A stretch of 64,000 nt of DNA from Phoenix dactylifera (taxonomy: Eukaryota > Streptophyta > Magnoliopsida > Arecales > Arecaceae), in contig NC_052399.1 of assembly GCF_009389715.1 (NCBI RefSeq), positions 2,000,938 through 2,064,937 on the forward strand, read 5' to 3'. This document shows, one piece after another, positions 12,835-26,070 of the stretch. Under the pieces are notes generated by a model. The model did no database searches. It was not told the DNA's origin and worked only from the letters and a program-made list of their open reading frames with translations. Each line of letters begins with the position of its first letter. Position 1 is the first letter of the stretch. The position numbers and the translations under genes are program-made.

Positions 12835-13395
12835 CCAAAAAAAACCGAGCATCAAAGGATACAACCCAATCAGTAGCTCTATTTATCTTCATGTATGCAT
12901 GAGCTGCCCGAAATATTGTGCAATTCTTTATCAACTTGAAGATGTCCAGTAGTAACGAATGCCTACAGTCCTTCCTGGCTTGACCCTAGATCCATCCAAT
13001 AACTGTAACAGAATTCCCTTCAAGTCGAATACACCCCGCCCTTGAAATGAGCCTTGCAAAGGTAACGCCTTTTTATTTAGCCCTCAGCTTCGCACCAAGC
13101 ACGAAAATGTCGAAAATGCAAGTACCTCCTACCGCACCAATCCAGAATTAGGACCTCTGATCGCAAAGCTAACTCCGCCTCCACTACCGCCATCCGATAC
13201 ACTACCATTGAAGTTAACTTTGATAAAATTCGGATGTGGGGGCTCCCAACAGATGAAAATCATCTGAATCGTTGCAAGAGCTGAACGAAGTCTTAGATAT
13301 CCCTTGCTATCACGGTATCTCCAGTGGTGGGATACTGATTAATCTCGGTAGCATGAAGTAGGGCTCTCTCGGCAATAACCCTCGATTGTTGGCAT
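12835..13395 (-). pseudogene. LINE-derived RNase H (RVT_3) pseudogene
   Basis: Conceptual minus-strand translation gives PPHPNFIKVNFNGSVSDGG, then GVSFAIRGPNS, then (after a gap) LEGNSVTVIGWI, then HSLLLDIFKLIKNCTIFRAAHAYM and ATDWV. This is the order and wording of the RNase H domain at the C-terminus of many plant LINE polyproteins: the K-V-N-F-D/N-G-S first strand, the EGDS-like block (here EGNS), and the A-A-H-A-Y...A-D segment. Stop codons and frame shifts interrupt it, so it is non-functional. The upstream reverse transcriptase domain is not present, consistent with an old 5'-truncated insertion. Confidence 0.65.
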
Positions 13396-14671
13396 CTCCT
13401 TTTTCAGTGTAACAGCCCTGCAGCTTTTAAGGCATTAGCTTGGCTACAAGTGAATTAGATTAACATAATTTTGGTCCAAAATGAATGTTCTATATTTGAT
13501 TAAGAACTAACCTTCAAGATTTTCAATTATGCACTTAGACACACGCACCCAAGTTTTTTCAAAAAAAATGGAGGAGGAGGGGGGATTCAGTTTTTATTGT
13601 TGATGATATATTATTTACCATTTTTAATAAATCTTCTATGGAATATATCATGGAAAATACATTTTGATTGTTATATTAGAAAGAATAGAAGAATTTGGAG
13701 AAAGAATAGAAAATTTTGGAAATAAAAATAGAGGTTGCACATTGCCACCATTGTGTTGTATTGTATTTATAGATGCATGCTTACATACAAATACTGATGG
13801 AAATAGATACATACTTACGTAAGAATACAAATGAGAAGTTTGATCCAATAGATTTGGGTTTAAATATAAATTTCAAATTCAAATTTAAAATACAACAGAA
13901 ATGATAATTTTGCATCACCCAAGATTGAGGGAAGATGATTACATGGCTGATGTTTAAAATTCAAATTTAAATTTGCAATGCACTAGAAATGATAATCATG
14001 TTAGCATATCTCGTAATTGCGTGTATCAAGTCTGTTATCAATGGCTAATGTTTGAAATTTAAAATCAAATTTAAAATGTATATTGGTATATCTCATAATT
14101 GAGGCTGGCATGAATCAAATCTGCTATCAATATTCTTACATAACATATTTAAATATAATTAGCTTACAATTCATATGTAGTTCTTATAATTTACGTTTGT
14201 CCTATTTTTGACATATTTCGATCTAGGAAATCTAATGCATCAATAGAATGAGTTATAAAACTGAAGTAAATCGAGATGAATGAATCCAAAATATTATCCT
14301 AATAAAAATACAAAGAGGAAGTGAAAATGCTTAATGAGAATTTTGACAATTCCATTCTTCAAATGGTTATCATTTTATGTTTAGTTGTTACACACTTAGC
14401 ATTTAATATTTAGTCCAACACACACCTATTATAATGCTTGCATGTATTTATGCATGTTTAACATATATTTTTTATGTGCATCATTTTTTCTGTAAAAAAA
14501 TGGATTTATTAAACCAATCTAGTAAAAATACATCCACGAAAATCAAAAAATAAAATATACAAAAAATCTAAAAAAAAATTTGACGCAACAGTCCAAAAGG
14601 TAATTCCTATATGATTAGCACCTTATAAGACAAAAGAGAAGCAGCCATCCTCTAACAATCGAGTAATAATT
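13396..14671. other. AT-rich intergenic, no supported gene
   Basis: Long AT-rich stretch with repeated 'aaatttaaaattcaaattta' style words near 13860-14075. No coding or RNA signal was found. Confidence 0.4.
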
Positions 14672-15167
14672 AAAGGGCTGAAAATGGTCTCGAGCCAGCC
14701 CAACTTCAGGCCGGGCTTCGAGCTAAGCCCGAAAAAAATTCAGGCCGAGTTTGGGCTTAAATATAGAGTCCATTTGTTTCTCTGGCCGGGCTCAAATATG
14801 TCACGGCCTGGCCCGAGTCTAAGCCCGAACAAGGCCTGAACTGAAGCCCAAATTTAGGCAAAAATTAATTTTTATATATATTATTATTTAGAGAGAATAA
14901 TGAAAAAGTAAATGACAAATTAAAATAGATTTAGCTGAAAATTATGTATTATGTATCAGTTACTTGTATTATACGAGAGAGCCTAAAATTTAATTAGCTC
15001 ATTTAGTTACGAAGCAATATTATGAATATTAAACTTCAATTGGGTTTTGGCCCAAATGGCTAATTCAGGCTAGCCCAATCAGGTTTGGGCCGCGTTTGGG
15101 TTGGGCTCGGTCTTAGATTATCCAAAAAAATTTGAGTTTAAACCTAGCTCGACCAACTTCTAGCCCT
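14672..15167. mobile_element. Small inverted-repeat element rich in GGCCC words
   Basis: The left end 'agggctgaaaatggtctcgagc' and the reverse complement of the right end 'ttagggctagaagttggtcgagc' match as imperfect terminal inverted repeats. Both flanks carry TAA next to the repeat. The interior is full of 'gggcc', 'gcccgag' and 'aggcc' words, with an AT-rich centre (14860-15040). It is non-coding. The superfamily is unresolved (hAT-like or Harbinger-like MITE). Confidence 0.5.
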
Positions 15168-15385
15168 AAATGATTAATGGGAACTAATTTCAATTGACTG
15201 GAAGGCACTCTAATCACAGTCAACGAGTCACCTTCAAATAAAATCACCACAAGCTTTAGTCCTTTCCGCAACTCAGCCATTGGTTCTGCCATCTAAAACA
15301 ATCGGGCTTCCACAACTGCTCCACCATAATCATCCTTATTCAGAACACTGTCATGCGAGGAAATAGAAAGTGGTGGGCTCCTAAA
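15168..15385 (-). pseudogene. RNase H-like coding remnant
   Basis: Minus-strand translation includes AELRKGLKLV, a short gap, then EGDSLTVI. This is the AE..A...GL...EGDS pattern of plant retroelement RNase H (RVT_3) domains. A stop codon breaks it, and copy 1 of the TIR family adjoins it at 15386. It is too short to assign to a LINE family. Confidence 0.35.
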
Positions 15386-15585
15386 GGCCTGTTTGGGGGA
15401 GCTTTTGAAGGGCCAAAAAGCACTTTCTGGCCCTCCAAATATACTTTTAGGTAAAAAAGAGTGTTTGGTAAAATTTGGAAAAACTGTTTCAGCTTTTGCG
15501 GAAAGCTGAAAACAGCTTTTTGGCATGGCTGCTGCCTCTTCGGCAAGGGCGGCCATGGCTGCCGCCTCTCCGGCAGGCGCCGCGG

Positions 15586-15830
15586 CCCGCCGTCCCGGCC
15601 CCTTCCCAAGGCCCCCCCTCCCTCGCGGTCGCCGCGGCCTGCCGTCCCGGCCCCCTCCCCCCGCGGTCGCCGCGGCCCGCCGTCCCAGCCTCCTCCCGAG
15701 CCTCCCTCCCCCCGCGGTCGCCGCGGCCTGCCGTCCCGGCCTCCTCCCGAGCCCCCCTCCCCCCGCTGTCATCGGGGCCCGCCGTCCCACTCCCCTCCCG
15801 AGCCCCCCTCCTGCGGCCCGGCCCCCTTCC
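15586..15830. repeat. GC-rich tandem repeat, about 50 bp per unit
   Basis: 'cgcggtcgccgcggc' recurs at about 15624, 15662 and 15712, with a diverged copy at 15764. Each is followed by 'ctgccgtcccggcctcctccc'. Long proline/arginine open frames across it on both strands are compositional. It is absent from copies 2 and 3 of the same element family. Confidence 0.75.
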
Positions 15831-15842
15831 GACGCCACCGGC

Positions 15843-15990
15843 CTCGCAGGAGAAGAAGGAAAGAGAGGAAGGAATGAGAAGAAGGGAAGAAAAAAAAAGG
15901 AAAGAAAAAAGAAGAAAAAGAAAAGAAAAAAAAGGGAAGAAAAAAAAAGGAAAGAAAAAGAAAATAAAGAAAATAAATAAATAAATATGT
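15843..15990. repeat. Polypurine (G/A) tract
   Basis: About 130 bases are almost purely purine on the plus strand ('gagaagaaggaaagagagg' and similar), grading into an 'aataaata' microsatellite up to about 16035. Such tracts can form triplex or H-DNA. Confidence 0.7.
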
Positions 15991-16553
15991 ATATAAATGA
16001 ACGAATAAATAAATAAATAAATAAATAAATAAAAATATTAGTAATTATTTAACTAATTTTTTCATCTAGCTAGAAAATTTGTTAGAGAAATAAATGGTCA
16101 TCAAAAGAGTGAAAAAATAATTTATACTAATAATTAAAATATTTTATACATTTATTATTGTATTATACTATAAATATAATATAATATAATATAATGTTAT
16201 GTTAAATAATTTAATATTATATTAATTATTATCCTATAGTATACAATGTTATAGTACTATATTATAATAATATTATATTATATTATATTACATTAATATT
16301 ATACTATATCATATATTTATGTATTAATATATATTATATATTATTATGTACTATTGTATAATACTAGTAATGTCCTTTATGATCATTTTGTCATACAAAA
16401 GTACTTTCTCAGTTTGTTTACCAAACAAATGTTAAAGCGCCACAGCACTTTAGAAATGTAGTTACCAAACAGTAAACAACTTTTTATAAAAGCTCTACTT
16501 CGAACATCTCTACTTCGAACAGCTCTACTTCCAACAGCTTTCCAAACAGAGCC

Positions 16554-18485
16554 TAAGAAAAATAATCATGCGAGGAGATCCGGAATTTGCGACACTATGT
16601 ACACTGTTCTAAGCGCAGATCTACATGTACGGGCATACAAGTACAAAGACTAAACAAATAAACATTATAAACAACTATCGAAATCAAGTGGTGAGAATTT
16701 AACTTTCGGTCAGGGAAAGATTAATTGTAAAACTGCTGTCAAACAAATGATTTTGTTATCAATCACCCTTTGGCTGTCCAATCTAACCTAACCCATTTGC
16801 AGCTGGCTAGTTGCTGCTATTTAGTTTGAGTCGAGCAACCTGGTCTTTTTAAGAATTATCTAGCAAGTACAAGTGCAAGTAGATATTCTTTCATAAAAAA
16901 GAAGAAGAGGAAGGTGTTGCCAGATATCAAAATATCTATTTTATAGTTTATTTATAGACTAGCTATCAAAGTCATAGTTCTCGCAGAACATTCTTGCAAG
17001 CGTGTATTCCTTATTAAATAGTAGGCTTTCATCCGAATCCTTAGGATAGTGGGTTGAGTGCTGGCGTGGCAATTTATTTCTCCATGGCAAACACCGATGT
17101 TCGGATTGTTGCCAACAAAAGCGCCCTTATTTCACATTTTCGGTGTTCAAATTTTTCAAGGAAATTTAGCGCAATCTCGGCACCATGCGGCAGTCACGCA
17201 AACTTTATTTGACCAATATAATTGCATCGCTGCCTACCCACACTACTTGCTTAAAGCGACCAAGCAGTGGCATGTACCATGTACTTACGGCGAACGATTT
17301 GTCTTGACCTAGAGTTGTATCTTTCTGGCGAAAGAATGGATTCACTATGTACCATTTGATCATCCACCACATACATGTGAAAGCACTCCGAAATCTATCA
17401 TTGATCTATCTGTACATATCTCAAAGCAAGTAGTGGATAATTTACCGTGAATTCATACTAAAGAAAGGGTAAATCATTCTCTTATGCGAATGGCACAACC
17501 CAAGATTGACCAAAAATACTCTTCAGCAGGACCAACACAACTAAATCCTCCTTTACGATTCCAGCACTATAGTTTGCTAAAAAAAAATTTACTGAAATAT
17601 TTTTCTGCGATGCTGATACATGGATATATGATGTCAAGAAATGTAATTTTTGCATGTTTGCTTGATTAAGAAAAAAATGACATGTTTTAGAGTGGTTTGT
17701 ATTTAGTTAAGCATTTACTTCTCTAAGAAAGTTGCGTAAAATATTTGTAATATTTTCAATAAATTTTTTTTTATTCTCCTTTATCTAAAAACTTAAAGTT
17801 ATATTTGGGAAAAAAATAATTTTTAGTCAATAAAAATTAGTTTTTTCATATCGCATATCAATTATTTTTTACAAAATATTAAATTTTTATTTCTATAAAA
17901 AATTATTTTTATATTTTTTTTTAAAAAAAAAGTATAAGATTTTTTTTCCCGCTTGCCACACCTTCCACCATTCCCATCCCACGAGCCGAACGGCTCCCAA
18001 GTCCTCAGTGGCCTTCAGCTTTTAACTCGGACCCATCCACAGCAAAGCGAAGGGTCCCTTTTCCTTTGCCGTGGTCCTTCTTGTTTGTCCACTAAGTCCC
18101 TTTTAAATTTTAATCAGTACAACATCCCCACCGAAAGCGCGCTCTACAGTGTCGACAAACCCCTCGTTGTCCTTCCCTAATCATATCATAATCTTTTAAT
18201 AATCACCCTCATATAAGCTAAACTGTCCAAACTAATCCACATCGAAATCATCCAGATCCTATGAAAACTAATTAAAAAATAGAAAAGTACACCTCGAGTC
18301 GCGCCTTCCCAGGACCAAACGGACGGTCGGGATAAAAAATGTTCGCCGTCTCAGGGTGGGGACACGTACTGAGTGGATCACGTGGCAGGGATTAATAAAG
18401 ATAAAGCATAGGCTGAGGGATTGGAGCAGGAGATTCCACACGTGTCCCATGAGCAATGGAGAACAACGCCGTCGCTTCCCAATAG
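16554..18485. other. Intergenic, no supported gene
   Basis: Bases 17625-17770 ('gatgtcaagaaatgtaattttt', then 'gtttgtatttagttaagcattta') are a diverged copy of 19313-19450, so both belong to one dispersed AT-rich repeat. Bases 17780-17945 are nearly pure A/T. Nothing else was recognised. Confidence 0.45.
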
Positions 18486-19727
18486 AGATGTGCACGGTTC
18501 TGATCGGCTCAATTGAAAATTATTCTTAAAGTTGAACCAACCTAAATTAATTTTCTAAAACCTAGAGCGAAACCAAACCGATTTTATACAAAATCTATTT
18601 CAAACCGATTCAAAAAATTTAATTCAGTTTAAATTGGTTTATCGAATCTCTTGCAACATCATGATCTACTCAAAAAATGGAGCTTCCCCTCTGACAAGAT
18701 GAAAAGGGCCGGGGGGAGATAAAGAAAGGATGTCACACTCAAACATCTATCATCAATAAAAATCGAATCTTTTATTAAATAGATGCCATACTCATACAAA
18801 ATAAAATGAGGATCTACGAAATATCCAATAGAGAACAAAGAATAAAAAGTGGATCCAATGCTATCCTAAAAAAACACTTACATCAAAATAATAACTGAAT
18901 CTTCAATCAAAGATTCAAAAAAAATAATTCGATATTCACCTTAAAACCAAGGAAGTCAACCTCTGACGTGAGATCACTCGATTGTAAAGAGCATCTACAA
19001 AATAGTTTCTTTTCTACTTCTCGTTCCACATCCTTTTCAGCTCTTCTGGATCATACTCTCCGTCACCCTCCTGAGCCAGTGCTGCTCATTTGGTCATGCA
19101 CTGGATCATGGGATTGAGAGAAAGGCAAGCGCATGGAAAGGGGCGGTTGGGGTTTTTTCCTTTGACGAAAAAGGGGCAGCTAACGTTAAAATGAAGTGGA
19201 CAACTGGTGGTAGGATATAAAAGAGCTGTTGATGTTTCTTAAGAACTTGTTTGTTCCGTAAAAAAAAATTTTTTTATTGAAATGTTTTTTCTAAGAATAT
19301 AATTTTTGAAAATATGATGTCTTGAAAAATAATTTTGATATATGTATTTGATTATGAAAAAGTGGTATATTCCAAAGTAGTTTATATTTGATTAAGCATC
19401 TACTTTCCAAAGAAAATTATATAAAATATCTATTATGCTCATAATAAAGAGAAAGATCTTACTCATGGATTTTGATGGCTTGAAAAAAAAAAAGAACCCC
19501 AATTGCCAGCCATTGAGAAAGTAGCTTTTTTTATGTCCTCTATGGATTAATTTGGTTTGAAGCCGACTTTTTGTAGGAACATGAACTGAAACCGAGCTGA
19601 TTTTTTTTAGATCTAATAGATTCAAACCCATAACAAATTGAATGTAGAAAAATCTGAACCAAATCAAACTAAAATAATCAGTTTGGAGCGGCTTTGCAGT
19701 TTGATTGGTTTTCTTGCACACCCCTGT
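18486..19727. mobile_element. Candidate inverted-repeat element ('gtgtgcacggttc' ends)
   Basis: The left end 'gatgtgcacggttctgatcgg' resembles the reverse complement of the right end, 'ggggtgtgcaagaaaacc'. Both arms continue with 'aaccaa/accgattt' words (18530-18660 and 19570-19715). This resembles a common class of plant non-autonomous repeats. No target duplication was found, and the central 500 bases are unrelated AT-rich DNA, so it may be two separate copies. Confidence 0.3.
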
Positions 19728-21185
19728 TTCCAAGAGAGTCGTGGCTTCTTTCTTCTTTAGGTAGTAACAGCTGGGTACGTTCATAACAAGATGCATCTAA
19801 TAGAAAAGTGCAGCCTAATACGGGCCAAACGTAAAGCTCATAAAGGCTTTTACTAGGTTAGGACCAGTTGAATGATGGACCACTTAGATCCAATATCTTA
19901 TCTACTAGGTTAGGACCATGCAAGGCTTGCTCGGTTTAGTGTATGGGACAAATCGATTTCTCGTGTCACGTAAAGCTTGTTTCCCAAGAAGAGTGAAACA
20001 TTTACGCAAGGGACAGATATTGGACTATCACAATACTATGAGAAATTGCCCCAACGCCTGCAATTAGGATGCTGTTCCCTTTTCTCCTGCGCATCATCCG
20101 GGCGTTTTTAAGTTTCTCGGCACGATTGATGGTAATTCATGCGAGAGAAAAAGTAGATGACAAGCTCATGTATATAAAATCACAATTTGTTGAGTCATTA
20201 TTTTCGATTCTATCATTCACAATATATTGCGAAGCAAATTACAACCATGTTTGTCTTTATGGTAAATCTAAAATATTACTAGTTTCCCCAAACGAAACAG
20301 AATTATGTGACAAGAAAATGTTATTTTAGACTCTTATCAATAATATGATTGTGTAGATATGCTAGCAAAACAACTTTCTTTTCCTCCTTCTTGCTTGCTA
20401 TGAAATAAAGTTTTAAGCAAAAAAAATGCTTAATGTGAAGGTCCTGTTTGGGTATCCCTCGAAAGATACTGGGTTGATTGATGGAGTAACGAATTCTTAT
20501 CTTTTAAAGATAATTAATTACTTTTGAGAAATAATTTACCTAACTGCGGCCGTCGCATCTCCTCCAACGGTCGACCTTCTCCGAAGAATGTGCAGCGTCC
20601 AAACAGACTTGCACGCTTTTAGACTTGGAAATTGGTCTACGAAGAACCAGAAACCAACCAAAATCTATCGAAAATCATGCATCTGGAATCACTTCACTAT
20701 CATAAGAACTCAAAACGAGCCTTGATTGAAGGCATTTCTTTCATTTTATTAATGAAGGTGAGTTGAGGCTATAAAGCCATAATTCAAGGCAGGAATATAT
20801 AACGCTCCTTTCCTTCTTCCATCAGTCATAAATTCTTGGCTCGATGCATCCCAAAGGCCCTTTAGAAATGGTTTTTTGTTTGCTAGCCTTTTTCTGTCTG
20901 CTAATTTGGATGTGATGGACCCTCGATCCTCCAAGATACACTAGGAGGGGTTCCTTCTCTTCAAGCGGGGCCCCATGGAACACCATCACATGCAAAGGCT
21001 TCACATGCGACGGATGAGGCGAAGCAGACATCTCAGAGAGCGGCATATGCCCGTTTGAGCCTCTATATCTGCTGCACTTCCCACTGCTCCCTCCCCACCA
21101 CCTAACACTTATTACAGTGCCCAAACCCCTCTAGTACTCTCGCGCATCCCTCACTACCTCTCTGTACTCAGGAAGGAAGGGGAGG
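19728..21185. other. Intergenic, includes the XYL1-like promoter
   Basis: No gene is visible. Weak TATA candidates for the downstream gene are 'tctatatctg' at about 21062 (some 120 bp upstream of the ATG) and 'tatataac' at 20796-20803 (some 385 bp upstream). The 60 bases before the ATG are CT-rich, as is common in plant 5' leaders. Confidence 0.35.
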
Positions 21186-24100
21186 ATGCTTCCTTCCTTC
21201 GCCGCTCTCCATCACCTCTGGCTATGCTATTTCACCTTCCTCTCCCTTCATCTCTGTGCTAGAGCCCTCCCTCAACAGGTTGGGCATGGCTACCGTTTGG
21301 TCTCCATAGAAGAGAACCCCAGCGGAGGAGGGCTGGTAGGATATCTCCAAGTGAAGCAGAGCACCACAACTTATGGCCCTGATATCCCCCATCTGAGGCT
21401 CTTTGTCAAGTAAGCAAAAAAAAAGAAGGAAAATGAACTCTATATTCTTGAAAAAGTGAACAAAAGATTGTATTCTTGTTCGGTAGATATGGTATCCCAG
21501 TAAGTTTATGTTAAGTATAATATATGAACTTTTTATTATTCTGCTGGCTTTTTTTGGGATAAAAGCTTGTTGGCTTTTTTTTTTTTGGGAGGATGCTCAT
21601 TTTATAAGAATGCTGCTGGTAATGGATTTTCTTTACATTATCAGTTGTCTACTATATTTTAGAAGAAACCCTTTGTTTCCTATGGGGGCTTTTAATAAAC
21701 TCCAGGTTTATTTACTGGCATATATTTTAATGGCTACGGTTCTTTTCTCCAGCTATTGATTCTGGCAAGTTTATATGAGGAAGCCATGATTACATTCTTT
21801 CTTAAAATACCTAAAATACATTCTATTTTAAATGGGGTTTGAAAAACTCTGAGTCTGCTATTTCTTCAGAAGAGCACGGATGTGTATTTTTTTTTTCTTT
21901 TTTGTATGAAATTCGTATTAGATTGCTATTTGGTTTCTTTCTAACAAATGGATTTGCTGTAGCTTCTATTCAATTGCAAAAGCTTTTTTTTCTTTATCTA
22001 ATGCATGGATTTCGGATACATCTAAAGGTTAGAGCTATTCTGCCTTTATGGGCGTGCTATACTTATGACCTAAAATTTTTATTACTGTCTTTCCCCTTTT
22101 CGATTGGAAGACGACCATGATAAATATTTGTGTAATCAAGAAAAGCCCATGGGTTTTGAAAAATTTCAGATATATTACCAATAAAAGTCTAATTTCTCCC
22201 CCTGGTTTCATAGAAAAAAGGGGAAAAAAATTAAGAATGCAGAGGGATCTTTGATTTGCTATTTGTTCCAAGTTCCAGGGTATGTTATGTGTTCTGTTCT
22301 AAAAAAATTATATGAATTTACACTCATGAAGCTTCTTTGGTCCTTTGTTGATAACTTATAGGCATGAAACCCAAGATCGCTTGAGAGTTCATATAACTGA
22401 TGCAGAAAAGGAAAGATGGGAAGTCCCATACAACTTGCTCCCAAGGGAGCAACCCCCAGCTTCAGGGAGTTCCTATGGGAAATCTTCAAGCAGTCCCTTC
22501 ACAGCTTCAGAGTATGCGGGCGATGAATTAGTCTTCTGTTACACAGCTGACCCATTTGTTTTTGCAGTAAGGAGAAAATCCAATGGGCAATCCCTCTTTA
22601 ATTCAAGCTATGGGACTATGGTATTCAAGGACCAATACCTTGAGATCTCCACTCAATTGCCGAAGACTGCTGCTCTCTATGGTCTTGGTGAAAACACTCA
22701 GCCTGGCGGGATCCGGCTGCGGCCGAAAGACCCCTACACCCTATACACGACTGATATATCAGCCATTAATCTTAATACTGACCTCTATGGATCTCACCCT
22801 GTCTATATGGACTTGAGGAACGAAGGAGAAGCCTCTGCTCATGCCGTGTTGTTGCTCAACAGCAATGGAATGGATGTTTTCTATCGAGGGGCCTCTCTCA
22901 CATACAAGGTCATTGGAGGAGTATTTGATTTCTACTTCTTCGCAGGACCGACGCCTTTGGCAGTTGTGGAGCAATACACTTCATTGATCGGTCGCCCTGC
23001 TCCCATGCCCTATTGGGCACTAGGTAAATTTCTTTCTTCACCCATTTTTCTTCCATCCTTTGAACCAAGCTTTTCATTTGTGTTGCTACATTATTCTTAT
23101 TGCTCAAGTAGATACATCTAATGAGATATTAGAAAGCTTGTTGGTAATGGTAATTGGTCGATCCATTCACTATTTCATTTTTTTCAGCTTTACAAGCACA
23201 AGGGGTATTATGATTAGTGAGTTGTTGGCACTCACTAAGGTAGCTGTTGGCATTTATTTTTAACAACATATAGGTCACTTCACTACCAATGTAAGTTAGG
23301 GGATTGGCATGCTTCCTGTGAAACTAGTGTTTTTTTTTTTTTTGAATTGAAATGGAGGAAGGGAAATGCTTCTCCCAACTTTTGTGTGAAATTAGTGGTG
23401 ATGATTTTTCTGGTGTTTGAGCTAGTGATGGTTAAGTTCATACCAATGCTTCTTGTAAAATGTTAATGAAGGAATTAATCTTGGGACTGCAGGTTTTTTT
23501 AGTAATAATTTTGTTGTTTTTCTTTAAAAAATGTTGAGATACCTTTCTGCTAAACCCTATTCCATTTAACCCATCCTGGAAGTTCCCACTTCTTTATTCC
23601 TATTAATTGCAGTTGGTTACTATGGGTAAGATGGAAATAGAAGTATTTTATTCCTAGATCCATAGCCACTGTCTTTTTACCTTGGAACCAAGTTCCTTTC
23701 CATTCCCCTTTAAATAGCCACCATTATTTAAAAGAAAAGAAGAAAAAGAGTCCTACCTTATATGCAAATAAGATAGATCCAGTCAATTATACACTCCCAT
23801 TGGTCTTGTTTTTAGTCTTGTTTTTTTGTCCTGGACTCCTATATATAAACAAAATTAAGGGACCAGGTTACTCATTATATACTTGATGTTTCATTTTATC
23901 ATTAATCCGTTAAACAATCATTTTTGTAATTAAGAAGCTATCATTTAGTTTCTTTAATGGCTTCTTAGGCTCAGAACAAGCATCATTGGTTGATGCTTGA
24001 AAAAGTATACCAAAAGGGATCATGATGTTTAGGGATTACCAAGCAAAGACTATTTAACTAAGTTCGCTCACAACTGAGTGTTGCCCAACTAGCTTTAGTG

Positions 24101-26070
24101 GAGGTTCATAAATAAGAAAAGGAGCTATAGTGCAGCTAATGATGAGGGTCGGTAATGGTTGGTAATGTTGCTTCCTCTACTTTGCAGGATTCCACCAATG
24201 CAGGTGGGGCTATCACAACCTCTCTGTCGTGGAAGCGGTCGTGGAGGGCTACAAAAATGCCCACATACCGCTTGATGTGATCTGGAATGATGATGATCAT
24301 ATGGATGCAGCTAAGGATTTCACACTGGACCCTGTCAACTACCCTCGTCCTAAGCTCCTGGCCTTCCTCGACAAAATCCACTCTCAAGGCATGAAGTACA
24401 TAGTCCTGATCGACCCTGGAATTGCTGTAAACTCCACTTATGGTGTCTTTCAGAGGGGAATGGCCAAGGATATCTTCATCAAGTATGAAGCCGAGCCCTA
24501 CCTAGCACAAGTTTGGCCTGGGCCTGTCTACTTCCCTGATTTCCTGTACTCAGGAACAGTCTCCTGGTGGGTTGATGAGATTGCACGGTTCCACAAGCTT
24601 GTGCCTGTCGATGGCCTCTGGATCGATATGAATGAAGCTTCAAACTTCTGCACTGGAAAATGTGAGATCCCAAAAGATCATTTGTGCCCTGTTCCAGACT
24701 CCACGACACCTTGGGAATGTTGCTTAGACTGTAAGAACATAACAAATACCAGATGGGATGACCCACCTTACAAGATCAATGCATCAGGGATGCAAGCCCC
24801 ATTGGGCTACAAGACTATAGCAGCAAGTGCAATGCATCATGATGGCATACTGGAGTATAATGCACACAGCATCTATGGTTTCTCCCAAGCCGTTGCTACT
24901 CACGAGGCGCTTCAAGGCCTCGAGGGGAAGCGCCCCTTCATACTCTCACGCTCTTCCTTTGTGGGATCGGGAGCCTATGCTGCGCATTGGACAGGTGATA
25001 ACAAAGGCACATGGGATGATCTCCGATATTCAATATCAACCATGTTAAATTTTGGTATCTTCGGTATGCCGATGGTTGGCTCAGACATTTGCGGGTTCTA
25101 CCCGCAGCCTACGGAGGAACTCTGCAATCGATGGATCGAGCTGGGTGCATTTTATCCCTTCTCAAGGGACCATGCCAACTTTGCCTCACCCCGGCAAGAG
25201 CTCTACCAGTGGGACTCAGTCGCCAAGTCTGCTAGAAATGCCTTGGGACTAAGGTACAAGCTGCTTCCATATCTCTACACATTGAACTACGAAGCTCACG
25301 TCAGTGGCGCCCCGATTGCAAGGCCGGTCTTTTTCTCATTCCTTAATTTCACTGCGAGCTATGGCCTGAGCACTCAGTTCTTGCTAGGGAGCAGTGTCAT
25401 GGTGTCCCCCGTCCTGAAGCAGGGAGCATCGTCAGTTGAAGCGTTGTTCCCCCCTGGTACTTGGTATAGTTTGTTCGACTTCACCAAGGCCGTGGTGTCG
25501 CAGGACGAGCGTTACGTAACGCTCGATGCGCCGCTGAACGAGGTTAACGTGCATGTCTACCAGAACACCATACTTCCCATGCAGCGTGGAGGAATGATCT
25601 CCAAGGAGGCGAGGACCACCCCATTTACTCTAGTGGTTACCTTCCCTCTTGGAGCCACCCAAGGTGATTCAAAGGGAAATGTCTACGTGGATGACGATGA
25701 GCGCCCGGAGATGAAACTTGTGGAGGGCGAGGCAACATATGTCGATTTCTATGCCAGCGTCCGTGAGAAGAGAGTGACAGTGTGGTCTGAGGTGAAGATG
25801 GGGAAATTTAGTTTGGAGAAGGGGTTGATGATTGAAAAGGTGAGCGTATTGGGACTACAGGGAGGCACCGGAAAGGGGCTGGCGATTGAGGTGGATGGGC
25901 AACCTCTCAATGATATCTCTAATGTTTATTTCAGGGAGTCTCCTGCAGTGCATGTGGAGAAGCTGGAGGTTGGGAATAAGAGGAACAGTATGATGGTTGA
26001 GATTGGGGGGCTGGCATTGCCGCTGGGGAAAAAGTTCTCCATGTCCTGGGTAATGGGGATCGAGGGATGA
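21186..26070 (+). CDS. XYL1: Alpha-xylosidase, GH31 family (XYL1-like), three exons
   Basis: The enzyme trims non-reducing-end alpha-xylose from xyloglucan oligosaccharides in the apoplast during cell-wall remodelling. Exons are 21186-21409, 22362-23023 and 24188-26070; both introns are GT-AG and phases agree (AA|G and G|GA). The product is 922 residues; Arabidopsis XYL1 has about 915. Residues 1-27 look like a signal peptide. An N-terminal GH31 beta-sandwich (about 40-270) precedes the catalytic barrel. [11 protein letters not shown] carries the nucleophile Asp442, and [10 protein letters not shown] carries the acid/base Asp566. The remainder is the C-terminal sandwich. N-glycosylation sequons NST, NIT and NFT are present. 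The wording ([35 protein letters not shown] region, [28 protein letters not shown]) favours XYL1 over alpha-glucosidase paralogues. No frameshift or stop is seen. Confidence 0.92.

Larger units (their letters stand above)
15386..16553. mobile_element. Non-autonomous TIR element, copy 1 (with GC-rich insert)
   Basis: The left end 'ggcctgtttggggg' and right end 'ccaaacagagcc' are inverted repeats, with TAA adjoining both ends (one extra A on the left). The subterminal parts match copy 3 in reverse complement: 'aaaaagcactttctggccctcc' with 'ggatcagaaagtacttttta', and 'taccaaacagtaaacaactttttataaaagc' with its complement near 45570-45615. The order is left subterminal, GC-rich repeat (15525-15840), purine tract (15843-15960), AT-rich core (15980-16370), right subterminal. 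No transposase is encoded. The TAA flanks favour PIF/Harbinger (Tourist-like); hAT is the alternative. Confidence 0.65.

Noticed and set aside
15293..15984. Long Pro/Ala/Arg/Gly frames on both strands
   Set aside because: They are open in several phases because of the GC-rich repeat and purine tract; they lie inside a transposon and show no domain.
24229..26070. 613-residue frame as a complete gene starting at 24229
   Set aside because: The frame is open upstream to a splice acceptor at 24187, and the two 5' exons complete a full-length XYL1-like protein.
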